This document shows positions 24,423-33,597 of a DNA stretch of 64,000 nt, piece by piece (the first letter of the stretch is position 1; every line of letters starts with the position of its first letter). Both the position numbers and the translations under genes were made by a program. Source of the DNA: Lentzea alba. Lineage in GTDB: Bacteria > Actinomycetota > Actinomycetes > Mycobacteriales > Pseudonocardiaceae. The notes beneath the pieces are model-generated. The model saw only the letters and a list, made by a program, of their open reading frames with translations, made no database searches and had not been told where the DNA came from. Location of the stretch: positions 124,001 through 188,000 of the forward strand of contig NZ_JAAMPJ010000008.1 in the NCBI RefSeq assembly GCF_011067745.1, written 5' to 3'.

Positions 24423-25393
24423 AGCTGCTGGTCACCGGAGCGGCCGGGTTCATCGGCTCGCACTACGTCCGCACGCTGCTCGACGGCGGGTACGCGGGTT
24501 ACGAGGACGCGCACGTAACCGTGCTGGACAAGCTGACGTACGCGGGAAACCGCGCGAACCTGCCGGAGACACACCCGCGGATGTCGTTCGTGGAAGGCGA
24601 CATCTGCGACCTGGAGCTGTTGCTGGAGCTGCTGCCCGGCCACGACGCGGTGGTGCACTTCGCGGCCGAGTCGCATGTGGACCGTTCGCTGACGGCGGCC
24701 GCGGACTTCGTGCTCACCAACGTTCTCGGCACGCAGACGTTGCTGGAAGCCTGCCGCCGGGCCGGCGTGTCGCGGGTCGTGCACGTGTCGACGGACGAGG
24801 TGTACGGGTCGATCGACGAGGGTGCCTGGACCGAGACGTGGCCGCTGCAGCCGAACTCTCCTTACGCCGCCTCGAAAGCGTCCAGTGACCTGATCGCCCG
24901 CGCGTACTGGCGGACGCACGGTCTCGACGTGTCGATCACGCGCTGCTCCAACAACTACGGGCCCTACCAGCACCCGGAGAAGCTGATCCCGTTGTTCATC
25001 ACGAACCTGTTCAACGGCCTTCAGGTGCCGCTGTACGGGGACGGGTCGAACGTGCGGGAGTGGCTGCACGTGTCCGACCACTGCCGGGCGATCCAGCTGG
25101 TGCTCACCTCGGGGCGGGCCGGCGAGATCTACAACGTCGGCGGCGGCAACGAGCGCACCAACCTGCAGATCACCGAGGCGCTGCTGGACCTGTGCAGCGC
25201 GGGGCCCGCGCTGGTCAAGCGGGTGGCGGACCGGCTCGGACACGACCAGCGGTACGCGCTGGACGACACGAAGATCCGCGCCGAGCTCGGTTACGAGCCG
25301 CTGGTGTCGTTCGAGCAGGGGCTGGCGGACACCGTCGCCTGGTACCGCGACCACCCGGCCTGGTGGAAGCCGTTGCGGGACCTCACGTCCTGA
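24419..25393 (+). CDS. rmlB: dTDP-glucose 4,6-dehydratase
   Basis: A 324-residue extended SDR. The NAD-binding motif is VTGAAGFIGSHYVR, HFAAESHVDRSL and HVSTDEVYGS are diagnostic for dTDP-glucose dehydratases, and YAASKASSDL gives the catalytic Tyr and Lys. The product, dTDP-4-keto-6-deoxyglucose, is the branch point for most deoxysugars. It begins with GTG overlapping the rmlA stop (GTGA), so the two are coupled. The end overlaps the convergent AlkZ-like gene by 11 bases. No rmlC or rmlD is seen in the window. Confidence 0.96.
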   Translation: MKLLVTGAAGFIGSHYVRTLLDGGYAGYEDAHVTVLDKLTYAGNRANLPETHPRMSFVEGDICDLELLLELLPGHDAVVHFAAESHVDRSLTAAADFVLTNVLGTQTLLEACRRAGVSRVVHVSTDEVYGSIDEGAWTETWPLQPNSPYAASKASSDLIARAYWRTHGLDVSITRCSNNYGPYQHPEKLIPLFITNLFNGLQVPLYGDGSNVREWLHVSDHCRAIQLVLTSGRAGEIYNVGGGNERTNLQITEALLDLCSAGPALVKRVADRLGHDQRYALDDTKIRAELGYEPLVSFEQGLADTVAWYRDHPAWWKPLRDLTS

Positions 25394-26423
25394 GCCAGTC
25401 CTGAAGGCGGTCGCACTCCTCGGCGACCGCCTTCTTCCTGCTTCGCGGCAGTTCGTCGATGTAGTCGACGGTGATGGTCTTGTCTTTGCTGATCGTCCAG
25501 GTGGCGACGACGTAGCCGTCGACGAGGACCGTCGGTTTGCCGCCGACGACCACGCCGAGCCGGTCGTCCGCGATCACTCGCCGGCGGTCGGCGTGCGCGA
25601 GCAGGATGTTGTCGAACTCGGGCAGCAGCCGGACCGGCAGCGGTGTTTCCGGGTCGGGGCGTGGCGCGTCGGGCAGGTCGAAGAGCTCCTTGCCGGCCTC
25701 GTTTCGGAACGTCACGAGCTGCGGGCGCAGTGCTTCGAACACCTCGGCGAGCTTGGTGAGGCCGGACCACTGCTGGGCGTCCATCACGGTCGCGGGGCCG
25801 AACGCCTTGAGGTAGCGCAGCACGAGCCGTTCGCGGGGCATGGCGTGCTGTTCCTGGTCGAGCCAGGTTTCGAGGGTCGTGCAGATCGCGCGGCCGCTGC
25901 GGTGCCACAGGCCACGCGGCGGGAGCTGGACGAGGGCGAGCTTGTTGCGCAGCGCGTTGCCGAGGACGGTGTGCTCGCGGTCCGGCCAGCGCGGCTGGAG
26001 CAGCTTGCCGGCGTCCGCGGTGCCCTGCGGGGCCTCGTCGAGGATCTTGCGGCCGGCTTCGGCGACCTCGTCGAGGTCGAGTCCTTCGAGTCTTTTCGCG
26101 AACGGGCCGCTTTGCAGCTCGCGGTCCAGCCGGAGCTGCATGTGCGGCCGGAGCGTGAGTGCGTCCTGCGCGCTGACCAGGTGGATCGTGCCTCGCATGA
26201 GCAGGATGCGGACGACGTGCCTGCTGACGAGCAGGTCTTCGAGCTCCTGAGGCTGGAAGTTCTGGAGCCGGGTCCACAGGCCGATGTAGGGCGACTTCGG
26301 TTCCTGCGCCTGGATGCCGACGAGACGTTCGATGGTGGCGAACGCGCCGAGGTCAGCGCGCTCGCGCAGCATCTGGCGTTCGATCAGCGCCCGGTTCAGG
26401 GCGTGCTGGCTCAGGATCCCCAT
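25383..26423 (-). CDS. Winged-helix protein of the AlkZ/HTH_42 family
   Basis: A 346-residue protein of the family that includes AlkZ (DNA glycosylases unhooking interstrand crosslinks) and YcaQ. The Gln-x-Gln motif used for catalysis in AlkZ is present as GIQAQEPKSPYIGLW (Gln38 and Gln40). Winged-helix repeats follow: VRILLMRGTIHLVSAQDAL, then PRERLVLRYLKAFGPATVMD. In AlkZ the enzyme is a self-resistance factor in producers of DNA-alkylating metabolites; most actinobacterial paralogues are uncharacterised. ATG at 26423 follows a weak ribosome site. No alkylating-agent pathway is obvious nearby. Convergent with rmlB, 11-base overlap. Confidence 0.85.
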   Translation of the reverse strand: MGILSQHALNRALIERQMLRERADLGAFATIERLVGIQAQEPKSPYIGLWTRLQNFQPQELEDLLVSRHVVRILLMRGTIHLVSAQDALTLRPHMQLRLDRELQSGPFAKRLEGLDLDEVAEAGRKILDEAPQGTADAGKLLQPRWPDREHTVLGNALRNKLALVQLPPRGLWHRSGRAICTTLETWLDQEQHAMPRERLVLRYLKAFGPATVMDAQQWSGLTKLAEVFEALRPQLVTFRNEAGKELFDLPDAPRPDPETPLPVRLLPEFDNILLAHADRRRVIADDRLGVVVGGKPTVLVDGYVVATWTISKDKTITVDYIDELPRSRKKAVAEECDRLQDWLRT

Positions 26424-26433
26424 GGGGGACAGG

Positions 26434-27528
26434 TTAGAACCTGATGAACGCGAAACCGGTGCCGTTCGGGCGTTCGCCGTCGTGCACCACGAGCAGGTTG
26501 AGCTTGCCGAGGACGATGTCGGCGCCGTCGGAGTGCTCGACGTCCTTGATCTTGAAGTCCTCGAGCGGCCGCATGTCCGCCTTGCGGTAGGCCACGAACC
26601 GCGAGTCGCCCTGGCTGGACGCGAGCAGCACGCCGTCCGCGATGGTCAGGCCCTCGGCGTCGGCTTCGAGCCACTGGCCGCCGAAGCCGGGGTCGGGGCC
26701 GTCCGCCTCGCACTCCTCGGTCTCGGGGTTGTACTTCTGCGGTGCACCCCACGAGCGGACCTTGTCGACCAGCTGCGGCTTGCCGAAGCCGTTGGCGCGC
26801 AGCGGGATGCGCCAGATGCCGACGTCCTCCTGCGCGGCGTACAGGGTGTTCGTGCGCTCGTCGATCACCATGCCCTCGACCTGCGGGCCCTCGCCGGGTT
26901 CGCCGCACACCGTCCACTGCTTGCCGTTCGGGAGGGTGAAGGTGCTCGGGAGGTCCAGAGTGGACACCTTCTTGGTGTCGTTGTCTTTGGTGACCTGGAG
27001 GAGCGCGATGGTGGTCTCGTTGCGCCGGCTCGTGACGACGACGTCCTTGCCGTTGACGTGCCCGGCGGCGAGGCCGTAGACGTTGTGCTGGTCGTCGACC
27101 TCTTGCTCGGTCTTGCTGAACACCGGCTTGGTGGCGGGGTTCGTGACGTCCTTCGCGCCGCGTTCGTCCACTTGGAACACCCGGACGCGGTCACGGCCGC
27201 GGTCGCTGACGAACGCCAGGTTCCCGAGGACGTCGACGTTGTTGTAACGGCCGGGCTTCGCGTCCGGCGTGGGTGGCTGCGGCGCCGGGTAGACGCCGAT
27301 CGTGCGGCCGTTCAGGTCGAACGCCGCCAAGCCGCCTTCCTTGAGCGTGCCCAGGACCACACTGCGTTCGGTGTTGCGCGGGTTCGCCCAGATGGCCGGG
27401 TCGTCCGCGTCGGCGGGCTCTTCGAACGTCTGTGTGACCACCGTTGGGGTGATCACCGGCGTAGTTGGTCCAGAAATCGGCCCGGTGAGGAACAAAGGCA
27501 CGAGCGCCAGTGCTAGGGAAGGTGACAT
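26434..27528 (-). CDS. Secreted beta-propeller phytase (3-phytase)
   Basis: A 364-residue exported protein with a signal peptide MSPSLALALVPLFLTG and a six-bladed propeller. The Ca-binding and catalytic signature segments DDPAIWANPRN, LNGRTIGVY, NNVDVLG, EVDDQHNVYGLAAG and WLEADAEGLTI are those of Bacillus-type alkaline phytases, which release phosphate from Ca-phytate outside the cell. ATG at 27528 is the start giving the signal peptide; TACGTT just upstream suggests a nearly leaderless transcript. Divergent from pnuC. Phosphate control is likely from family behaviour, but no PHO box is evident. Confidence 0.9.
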   Translation of the reverse strand: MSPSLALALVPLFLTGPISGPTTPVITPTVVTQTFEEPADADDPAIWANPRNTERSVVLGTLKEGGLAAFDLNGRTIGVYPAPQPPTPDAKPGRYNNVDVLGNLAFVSDRGRDRVRVFQVDERGAKDVTNPATKPVFSKTEQEVDDQHNVYGLAAGHVNGKDVVVTSRRNETTIALLQVTKDNDTKKVSTLDLPSTFTLPNGKQWTVCGEPGEGPQVEGMVIDERTNTLYAAQEDVGIWRIPLRANGFGKPQLVDKVRSWGAPQKYNPETEECEADGPDPGFGGQWLEADAEGLTIADGVLLASSQGDSRFVAYRKADMRPLEDFKIKDVEHSDGADIVLGKLNLLVVHDGERPNGTGFAFIRF

Positions 27529-27583
27529 GGTGGCAACGTAGGAAACGCCGGTATACGGCAACTGAACCTCGGGGGAACATGCC

Positions 27584-28207
27584 GTGTGGTACGAGGTGGG
27601 ATTGACGATCTTCGGCCAGAAGATCGCGTACACGGAACTGGTCGGACAGGTGCTGGCGCTCGCTGTCGTGTTCCTGGCGCAGCGCCGTTCACTCTTGACC
27701 TGGCCCGTTCAACTGGTCTCGGTGGCCTTGCTCTTCACCGTCTACCTGTCCGCGCACCTCGGCGGCCTCGCGACCCGTCAGGTCGTCGTGGGCCTGATCG
27801 CCGTGTACGGCTGGTACGCGTGGGTGCGTCGCCGTGACCCGGTGTTCGGCGTCGTGGTGCGGGCGGGCTCGTGGCGTGAACGCGCTGCGGTGGCGGGCGT
27901 TTTCGTCGTCGGCACAGTGGCGTTCGCGCTGGTGCTCGATGCGTTGGACGCCTCGTGGGCGCCGTGGCCGGACGCCGCGATCTTCGTCGGCACGATCCTG
28001 GCCTTCGCGCTGCAGGGCCTGGGCCTGGTCGAGTTCTGGCTGGTGTGGCTGGTGGTCGACGCCGTCGGCGTGCCGCTGCAGATCCAGTCCGGCCTGTACT
28101 TCAGCGCGTTCGTCTACCTGATCTTCGCGGGCCTGGTGATCCACGGTTTCATCGACTGGACGCGTACCGCCCAAAGGTTGACAAAGGCGGCAAAGTCTCC
28201 TCTATGA
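27584..28207 (+). CDS. pnuC: Nicotinamide-type vitamin transporter PnuC
   Basis: A 207-residue protein with about seven membrane helices, starting VGLTIFGQKIAYTELVGQ. The ligand-stacking segment AVYGWYAWVRRRD matches the WxxW-like motif of PnuC-type carriers, which take up nicotinamide riboside by facilitated diffusion driven by phosphorylation inside. GTG at 27584 follows GGGGGAAC. No NAD riboswitch structure is visible upstream. It overlaps the next gene by four bases (ATGA), so the two form a transcription unit, an odd pairing of a vitamin carrier with a secreted peptidase. Confidence 0.88.
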   Translation: MWYEVGLTIFGQKIAYTELVGQVLALAVVFLAQRRSLLTWPVQLVSVALLFTVYLSAHLGGLATRQVVVGLIAVYGWYAWVRRRDPVFGVVVRAGSWRERAAVAGVFVVGTVAFALVLDALDASWAPWPDAAIFVGTILAFALQGLGLVEFWLVWLVVDAVGVPLQIQSGLYFSAFVYLIFAGLVIHGFIDWTRTAQRLTKAAKSPL

Positions 28208-29376
28208 GGGGACTGATCGCACTACTGGCAGCTGCTTCGTTACTGGTGCCTGTTCCCGCGCTGGCTGCTCCGGAGCCGCCGCGGACCGGGTTCGAACTCA
28301 CCGGCAACTGGACCACCGAGGCCGAGGAACAGGCCTACCTGCGCGCCACCGGACTCCCCGTCTCGACGATCGGGACGACCGCCCAAGGCCGTCCCGTCCA
28401 ACTGGTGCGCGTCGGCCCGTCGTCGGCCCGCACGGTCGTGCTCTTCATCTGCTCGCAGCACGGCGACGAGCCTGCCGGCCGCGAGGCGTGCCTCATCCGC
28501 ATGCGCTCGCTGCCGCGCTCGTCCTCGGTGACGTACCTGTTCGTCCCGAACGCCAACCCGGACGGCCGCGTTCTCGACACCCGCGGCAACTCCGACGGCA
28601 TCGACATCAACCGCGACCACCTGCTGCTGCGGTCGGCCGAGGCCCGCGCGATGGCCTCGGTGATCCGCGACTGGAAGCCCGACGTCATCCACGACCTGCA
28701 CGAGTTCGGCCCCACCGCGCCCTACTACGTGAAGGACGTCCTCTGGCTGTGGCCGCGCAACCTCAACGTCGCCGACGGCGTGCACTCGTTGTCCGAGACG
28801 CTGTCCCGTTCGTACATTCGTCCGTCGGTCGAAGCCGCCGGCCGCACCTCGGGCGTCTACGGCATCTACGTCGACCCGGTGACCGGCGAACCGATCCGTC
28901 AGGTGGCTGGTGACCACCAGGAGCGCATCCTCCGCAACACCGGCGGCCTCAAGCACGGCATGGGGCTCTTGGTCGAGACCAACGTCGACGGCACCCCCGT
29001 CTACCGCGTCGACTCGCACCTGAAGGCTCTGGACGGCACCCAGTCGTTCGTGCGCGATCGGCGTGCCGCCATCGAGGCCGCCAACGCCGCGTCGCGTTCG
29101 GTCCGGACCGGACCGCTGTACTTCGGCGGCGCCGACAACCAGGCCCCGGACCCCTCGGACGTCCTGACGACCCCACCGTGCGGGTACGTGGTGACCGGCG
29201 CCCAGTACCGCGAGGTTTCCGACGAACTCGCCCTGCACGGCATCAAGTCGCAGTACCTCCGCGGCGGTGACCGCATCGTGCCGCTGAAGCAGGAGGGCCG
29301 CGCCCTGGTCCCGCTGTTGCTGGACGCCCGCGCCGACGGACCGCTCCTGGCAGCCCAGCCCGCAGCCCAGTGCTAG
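28204..29376 (+). CDS. Secreted zinc carboxypeptidase (M14 family)
   Basis: A 390-residue exported metallopeptidase. ATG at 28204 overlaps the pnuC stop and gives the signal peptide MRGLIALLAAASLLVP. Zinc ligands are seen in QHGDEPAGRE (His and Glu) and the second His in VIHDLHEFGP; PNANPDGRVLDTRGN with DINRDH gives the substrate-carboxylate Asn-Arg region. The putative catalytic Glu would be in GMGLLVETN. M14 members remove C-terminal residues from peptides or cut cell-wall peptides; which one cannot be told. A large hairpin follows. Confidence 0.9.
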   Translation: MRGLIALLAAASLLVPVPALAAPEPPRTGFELTGNWTTEAEEQAYLRATGLPVSTIGTTAQGRPVQLVRVGPSSARTVVLFICSQHGDEPAGREACLIRMRSLPRSSSVTYLFVPNANPDGRVLDTRGNSDGIDINRDHLLLRSAEARAMASVIRDWKPDVIHDLHEFGPTAPYYVKDVLWLWPRNLNVADGVHSLSETLSRSYIRPSVEAAGRTSGVYGIYVDPVTGEPIRQVAGDHQERILRNTGGLKHGMGLLVETNVDGTPVYRVDSHLKALDGTQSFVRDRRAAIEAANAASRSVRTGPLYFGGADNQAPDPSDVLTTPPCGYVVTGAQYREVSDELALHGIKSQYLRGGDRIVPLKQEGRALVPLLLDARADGPLLAAQPAAQC

Positions 29377-29403
29377 CCCTCTGACCTGCACTTTCTCCAC
29401 CGG

Positions 29404-29445
29404 ATGCAAAGGACGTTTGCGGTCGTCCGCAAACGTCCTTTGCAT
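29404..29445. repeat. Palindromic repeat, copy A (also an efficient terminator)
   Basis: ATGCAAAGGACGTTTGCGG (29404-29422), loop TCGT, then its exact complement (29427-29445): a 19-bp perfect stem 27 bases after the M14 peptidase stop. The same sequence with compensatory changes recurs at 52.3 kb. As a terminator it lacks a U-run; as a repeated palindrome it resembles REP-type intergenic elements. Confidence 0.85.
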
Positions 29446-29447
29446 AA

Positions 29448-29475
29448 CCAATATATTGGCGCACTGATATATCGG
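29448..29475. promoter_or_regulatory. Tandem ATATAT-centred palindromes (candidate operator)
   Basis: CCAATATATTGG (29448-29459) is a perfect 12-bp palindrome and CTGATATATCGG (29464-29475) a near-perfect one, with centres 16 bases apart. The second 12-mer recurs exactly at 52388-52399. Such AT-cored paired palindromes are rare in GC-rich DNA and suggest a protein site or part of the neighbouring repeat. Confidence 0.45.
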
Positions 29476-29569
29476 TTGTGTGCGCCCCGCGCAGGCCGGC
29501 TGAACGGCAATCTGGAGCCGTGAGCCTGCTCCGGCTGACAAGAAGTCCGTTGATCCCGTCCTGCGTCCG

Positions 29570-30262
29570 TTGGTGGTGTTCGCATGGGCGGCGGTCGCGT
29601 TGTCCATGACCGTCGGGGTCGGCACGGGAGGGCTGTTCGCGCTCTGGCTCGCGACGAGGCGTCAACGGTCAGCGGAGCAGACGCTGGTGCTCCAGCGCGA
29701 GGTGTCGACGACCACAGTTGTCGACAGCGCCGAGCGTCGCATCACCGAGCAGTGCAGCAAGGCGATCGAGCAACTCGGCCACGAGAAGGCAGCGGTGCGG
29801 CTGGGAGCGATCTATTCGCTCGAACGCCTCGCTCAGGAGCACGTCGGCCACCGGCAGACTGTCGTCGACGTCTTCTGCTCGTACCTCCGGTTGCCGTTCG
29901 AGCCGCCAGAGCCGGACCTGCCGGCAGGTCCGGACAACGCGAAGATCCGCGCCGAGCTGGAGGTGCGGCGCACGATCCAAGCCATGTTCTGGGAGCACCT
30001 GGGTGATCCTGACCAGCGGGCTGTGGAGCCGAAGCGCTGGGCGGACATGGATTTGAATCTTTCCCGCACGACGTTGGTCAACCCGATGCTGCGGTCGCTC
30101 GCAGTGCGCAGCTTGAACTGGGAGAACGGCGTCGTCCACGGGAACGCGGATCTCTCCCGCTTACGAGTCACAGATTTCGCGCAAGTTGGACGAGTCCTGT
30201 TCCACGGCGAGGTCAGCTTCGCCACCTCACGCGGACTGCGGCATCTTCGTGATCATGAATAG
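29570..30262 (+). CDS. Membrane-anchored pentapeptide-repeat-type protein, apparently shortened
   Basis: A 230-residue protein: one N-terminal helix (FAWAAVALSMTVGVGTGGLF), then the segment AVRLGAIYSLERLAQEHVGHRQ and a YLRLPFEPP block found ahead of the repeats in actinobacterial pentapeptide-repeat membrane proteins. The region DMDLNLSRTTLVNPML begins the repeat coil, but the protein stops after about six coil units with an atypical tail ATSRGLRHLRDHE, so it is probably truncated or frameshifted near 30200. The start (TTG 29570, GTG 29573 or 29576) is uncertain because no ribosome site is visible. Function of the family is unknown. Confidence 0.65.
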   Translation: MVVFAWAAVALSMTVGVGTGGLFALWLATRRQRSAEQTLVLQREVSTTTVVDSAERRITEQCSKAIEQLGHEKAAVRLGAIYSLERLAQEHVGHRQTVVDVFCSYLRLPFEPPEPDLPAGPDNAKIRAELEVRRTIQAMFWEHLGDPDQRAVEPKRWADMDLNLSRTTLVNPMLRSLAVRSLNWENGVVHGNADLSRLRVTDFAQVGRVLFHGEVSFATSRGLRHLRDHE

Positions 30263-30281
30263 CGACCTCGAAGGAGCGTTC

Positions 30282-30515
30282 GTGAGCGAGGGCCTCAAGA
30301 CGTCGCACGGTCAGATGATCGACTGCTCGTTTCGGGTGCGGCCGGAACGACATCCGGAGGTGATCGTGTTCGACGACATCGCTGACGCCGACACGATGTT
30401 GCGGAACATGGCCGAGCACCTCAGGCGGGATCCAGCCGCATTGACCGGCGGGCGGGCTCCCGAAACGCCGAGGGGCCGCCCCGTCGAAGCGGAACGGCCC
30501 CTCAAAGGGCTCTGA
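30282..30515 (+). CDS. Small hypothetical protein
   Basis: A 77-residue frame starting at GTG 30282 with GAAGGAG six bases upstream. It contains a regular-looking segment MIDCSFRVRPERHPEVIVF and then a Pro/Arg-rich tail that overlaps the aceE terminator, so the C-terminal third is probably not conserved. I recognise no family. An in-frame ATG at 30255 overlaps the previous gene. It could be a detached fragment of a longer gene. Confidence 0.4.
   Translation: MSEGLKTSHGQMIDCSFRVRPERHPEVIVFDDIADADTMLRNMAEHLRRDPAALTGGRAPETPRGRPVEAERPLKGL
30470..30503 (-). terminator. Terminator of aceE
   Basis: GAGGGGCCG (30470-30478) and CGGCCCCTC (30495-30503) form a 9-bp stem with a 16-base loop, 16 bases past the aceE stop. 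It also lies inside the 3' end of the small rightward frame. Confidence 0.8.
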
Positions 30516-30518
30516 GAG

Positions 30519-33278
30519 CTACGCCAGGCCCGCGTCGCCCGTGGACGGCCCCGCGGCCTGCACGTCGTCGATGCGGTACTTGCGGGCGGCCTCGACGACC
30601 TTGGCCTGGTCCACCTCGCCGCGCTTGGCCAGGGCGGCCAGCGTGGCGACGACGACGGACTCCGCGTCCACCAGGAAGTGGCGGCGGGCGGCCGGGCGGG
30701 TGTCGGAGAAGCCGAAGCCGTCCGTGCCCAGGGTCGTCATGTCGGTCGGGACGTACGGGCGGATCAGGTCCGGGATCGCCGACGCCCAGTCGGACACGGC
30801 GACCACCGGGCCCTGCACGTCCTTCAGCACCTGCGTCACGTACGGCACGCGCGGCTCGGCGTCCGGGTGCAGCAGGTTGTGGCGGTCGGTGTCGACGGCG
30901 TCGCGGCGCAGCTCCGAGTACGACGTGGCGGACCACACGTCCGCGGAGACGCCCCACTCGTCGGCCAGCAGCTGCTGGGCCTTGAGCGCCCACGGGAGGC
31001 CCACGCCGGAGCCGAGGATCTGGGCACGCGGGCCACCGGTCTGCGGGCCCTCCTGGTAGCGGTAGAGGCCGCGCAGGAGGCCCTCCACGTCCAGGCCCTC
31101 CGGCTCGGCCGGCTGCACGTACGGCTCGTTGTAGACCGTCATGTAGTAGAAGACGTTCTCGGCGTTCTCGCCGTACATCCTCCGCAGACCGTCCTTGACG
31201 ATGTGCGCCACCTCGAACGACCACGCCGGGTCGTAGGCGATCACGGCAGGGTTCGTGTGCGCCAGCAGCAGCGAGTGGCCGTCGGCGTGCTGCAGGCCCT
31301 CACCGGTCAGCGTGGTGCGGCCCGCGGTGGCGCCGAGCACGAAGCCGCGCGCCATCTGGTCAGCCGCCGCCCACAGGCCGTCGCCCGTGCGCTGGAAGCC
31401 GAACATCGAGTAGAAGATGTAGATCGGGATCATCGGCTCGCCCTGCGTGGCGTAGGACGTGCCGACCGCCGTGAACGACGCCGTGGAACCCGCCTCGTTG
31501 ATGCCCTCGTGCAGGATCTGGCCCTGCTCGGACTCCTTGTAGGCGAGCATCAGGCCGGCGTCCACCGAGGTGTACGCCTGGCCGTTCGGGTTGTAGATCT
31601 TCTGCGTCGGGAACATGGAGTCCATGCCGAACGTGCGCGCCTCGTCCGGGATGATCGGGACGATGCGCGGGCCGATCTCCGGGTCCTTCGCGAGGTCGCG
31701 GACGAGCCGGACGAACGCCATCGTCGTGGCGACCTCCTGCTTGCCGGAGCCGCGCTTGATGCCGTCGTAGACCTTGTCGCCCGGCAGCACCAGAGCCTTG
31801 GACTTCGTGCGGCGCTCCGGCACGAAACCGCCGAGCTGACGGCGGCGCTCCAGCATGTACTGGATCTCCTGCGAGTCCTGCCCGGGGTGGTAGTACGGCG
31901 GCAGGTACGGGTCCTTCTCGAGCACCTCGTCGGAGATCGGGATGCGCAGGCTGTCCCGGAAGCCCTTGAGGTCCTCCAGGGTCATCTTCTTCATCTGGTG
32001 CGTCGCGTTGCGGGCCGCGAAGTGCGGGCCGAGCGAGTAGCCCTTGATGGTCTTGGCGAGGATGACGGTCGGCTGGCCGACGGTCTCGGTGGCCGCCTTG
32101 TAGGCCGCGTAGACCTTGCGGTAGTCGTGGCCACCGCGCTTGAGGTTCCACACCTCGTCGTCGCTCATGGCGTCGACGAGCGCCTTCGTCCGCGGGTCGC
32201 GGCCGAAGAAGTGCTCCTTGATGTACGCGCCGTCGTTGGCCTTGTAGGTCTGGTAGTCACCGTCGGGCGTGGCGTTCATCAGGTTGACGAGCGCGCCGTC
32301 GCGGTCGGCGTGCAGCAGCGCGTCCCACTCGCGGCCCCAGACGACCTTGATGACGTTCCAGCCGGCGCCGCGGAAGAACGACTCCAGCTCCTGGATGATC
32401 TTGCCGTTGCCGCGCACCGGGCCGTCGAGACGCTGCAGGTTGCAGTTGACCACGAACGTGAGGTTGTCGAGCTGCTCGTTCGCGGCGATCTGCAGCAGGC
32501 CGCGCGACTCCGGCTCGTCCATCTCGCCGTCGCCGAGGAACGCCCACACGTGCTGGTCGGACGTGTCCTTGAAGCCGCGGTCGCGCAGGTAGCGGTTGAA
32601 CCGCGCCTGGTAGATCGCGTTCATCGGGCCGATGCCCATGGAGACCGTGGGGAACTCCCAGAAGTCCGGCATCAGGCGCGGGTGCGGGTACGACGGCAGG
32701 CCGCCACCCGGACCGGCGTGCGAGTACTCCTGGCGGAAGCCGTCGAGCTGGTGCTCGGACAGCCGGCCCTCGAGGAACGCGCGCGCGTAGACACCGGGGG
32801 AGGCGTGGCCCTGGATGAAGACCTGGTCGCCGCCACCGGGGTGGTTCTTGCCGCGGAAGAAGTGGTTGAAGCCGACCTCGTAGAGCGAGGCGCTGGACGC
32901 GTACGTCGAAATGTGTCCACCGACACCCACACCCGGCCGCTGCGCGCGGTGCACCGTCATCGCGGCGTTCCAGCGGATCCACGCGCGGTAGCGGCGCTCC
33001 ACCTCCTCGTCACCGGGGAACCAGGGCTCCCGCTCGGTGGGGATGGTGTTCACGTAGTCCGTGCTGGTCAGCGAGGGCATGCCGACGTGGTTCTCACGCG
33101 CACGCTCCAGCAGACGCAGCATCAGGTACCGGGCCCGCTGCTGACCGCCACCCTTGAGCACCTCGTCGAACGACTCGAGCCACTCGGACGTCTCTTCGGG
33201 GTCGATGTCCGGCAGGTGCGCGGCCATGCCGTCGCGAATGACACGTACCCGCTCGGGGCCGGTGTTCTGCGGGCTCAA
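30519..33278 (-). CDS. aceE: Pyruvate dehydrogenase E1 component (homodimeric)
   Basis: A 919-residue thiamin-diphosphate enzyme that decarboxylates pyruvate and passes the acetyl group to lipoyl-E2. The ThDP motif [15 protein letters not shown] and the N-terminal catalytic His region [20 protein letters not shown] are clear, and the length fits the E. coli/actinobacterial AceE type. TTG at 33278 is chosen because GAGGAGACACC lies directly upstream and it gives the usual N-terminus [16 protein letters not shown]; the longer frame to 33332 has no ribosome site. Divergent from the DUF3052 gene, an arrangement I recall from other actinomycetes. Product feeds acetyl-CoA to the fatty-acid operon; lipA at 47 kb makes the E2 cofactor. 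Confidence 0.97.
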   Translation of the reverse strand: MSPQNTGPERVRVIRDGMAAHLPDIDPEETSEWLESFDEVLKGGGQQRARYLMLRLLERARENHVGMPSLTSTDYVNTIPTEREPWFPGDEEVERRYRAWIRWNAAMTVHRAQRPGVGVGGHISTYASSASLYEVGFNHFFRGKNHPGGGDQVFIQGHASPGVYARAFLEGRLSEHQLDGFRQEYSHAGPGGGLPSYPHPRLMPDFWEFPTVSMGIGPMNAIYQARFNRYLRDRGFKDTSDQHVWAFLGDGEMDEPESRGLLQIAANEQLDNLTFVVNCNLQRLDGPVRGNGKIIQELESFFRGAGWNVIKVVWGREWDALLHADRDGALVNLMNATPDGDYQTYKANDGAYIKEHFFGRDPRTKALVDAMSDDEVWNLKRGGHDYRKVYAAYKAATETVGQPTVILAKTIKGYSLGPHFAARNATHQMKKMTLEDLKGFRDSLRIPISDEVLEKDPYLPPYYHPGQDSQEIQYMLERRRQLGGFVPERRTKSKALVLPGDKVYDGIKRGSGKQEVATTMAFVRLVRDLAKDPEIGPRIVPIIPDEARTFGMDSMFPTQKIYNPNGQAYTSVDAGLMLAYKESEQGQILHEGINEAGSTASFTAVGTSYATQGEPMIPIYIFYSMFGFQRTGDGLWAAADQMARGFVLGATAGRTTLTGEGLQHADGHSLLLAHTNPAVIAYDPAWSFEVAHIVKDGLRRMYGENAENVFYYMTVYNEPYVQPAEPEGLDVEGLLRGLYRYQEGPQTGGPRAQILGSGVGLPWALKAQQLLADEWGVSADVWSATSYSELRRDAVDTDRHNLLHPDAEPRVPYVTQVLKDVQGPVVAVSDWASAIPDLIRPYVPTDMTTLGTDGFGFSDTRPAARRHFLVDAESVVVATLAALAKRGEVDQAKVVEAARKYRIDDVQAAGPSTGDAGLA

Positions 33279-33597
33279 GGTGTCTCCTCGGCTTCGTTGG
33301 CGGTACCTCGCGTGGCCCGGAAACCGTGCCACGCGCTCCTATCGTTGTCCTTGCGCGACGACTTCGTCACCGCTACTGATCGGTAGTTCTGGATCGTGTC
33401 GCTCACGCGCGCGCGATAAGAGGTATGTAGAGCGTGCCTCATGCCGGTCCGGGGATCTCCACAGGGGTCCCTGTTACGGCGTGTCACGTGGTCAACAGTT
33501 GCGCCGGAGGTAGCTGACAGTGTTCGCTAGCGCGAGTAACGGACTTCGGCGGCAGTCTTAGGGCTGTCGCTCTTGCGTAGTTGGAGGAGTGAAAACC
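33279..33597. promoter_or_regulatory. Divergent promoter region between aceE and the DUF3052 gene
   Basis: No gene here. Two promoters must lie in it, one each way. I see no strong -35/-10 pair or large inverted repeat. TTAGGG near 33558 is a possible -10 for the rightward gene, and the sequence near 33480-33520 is mildly AT-rich. Confidence 0.4.

Noticed and set aside
30678-33386. A 902-codon open frame on the plus strand
   Set aside because: It lies exactly opposite aceE, has low-complexity Arg/Val/His-rich composition and no recognisable motif; it is a by-product of high GC at third positions.
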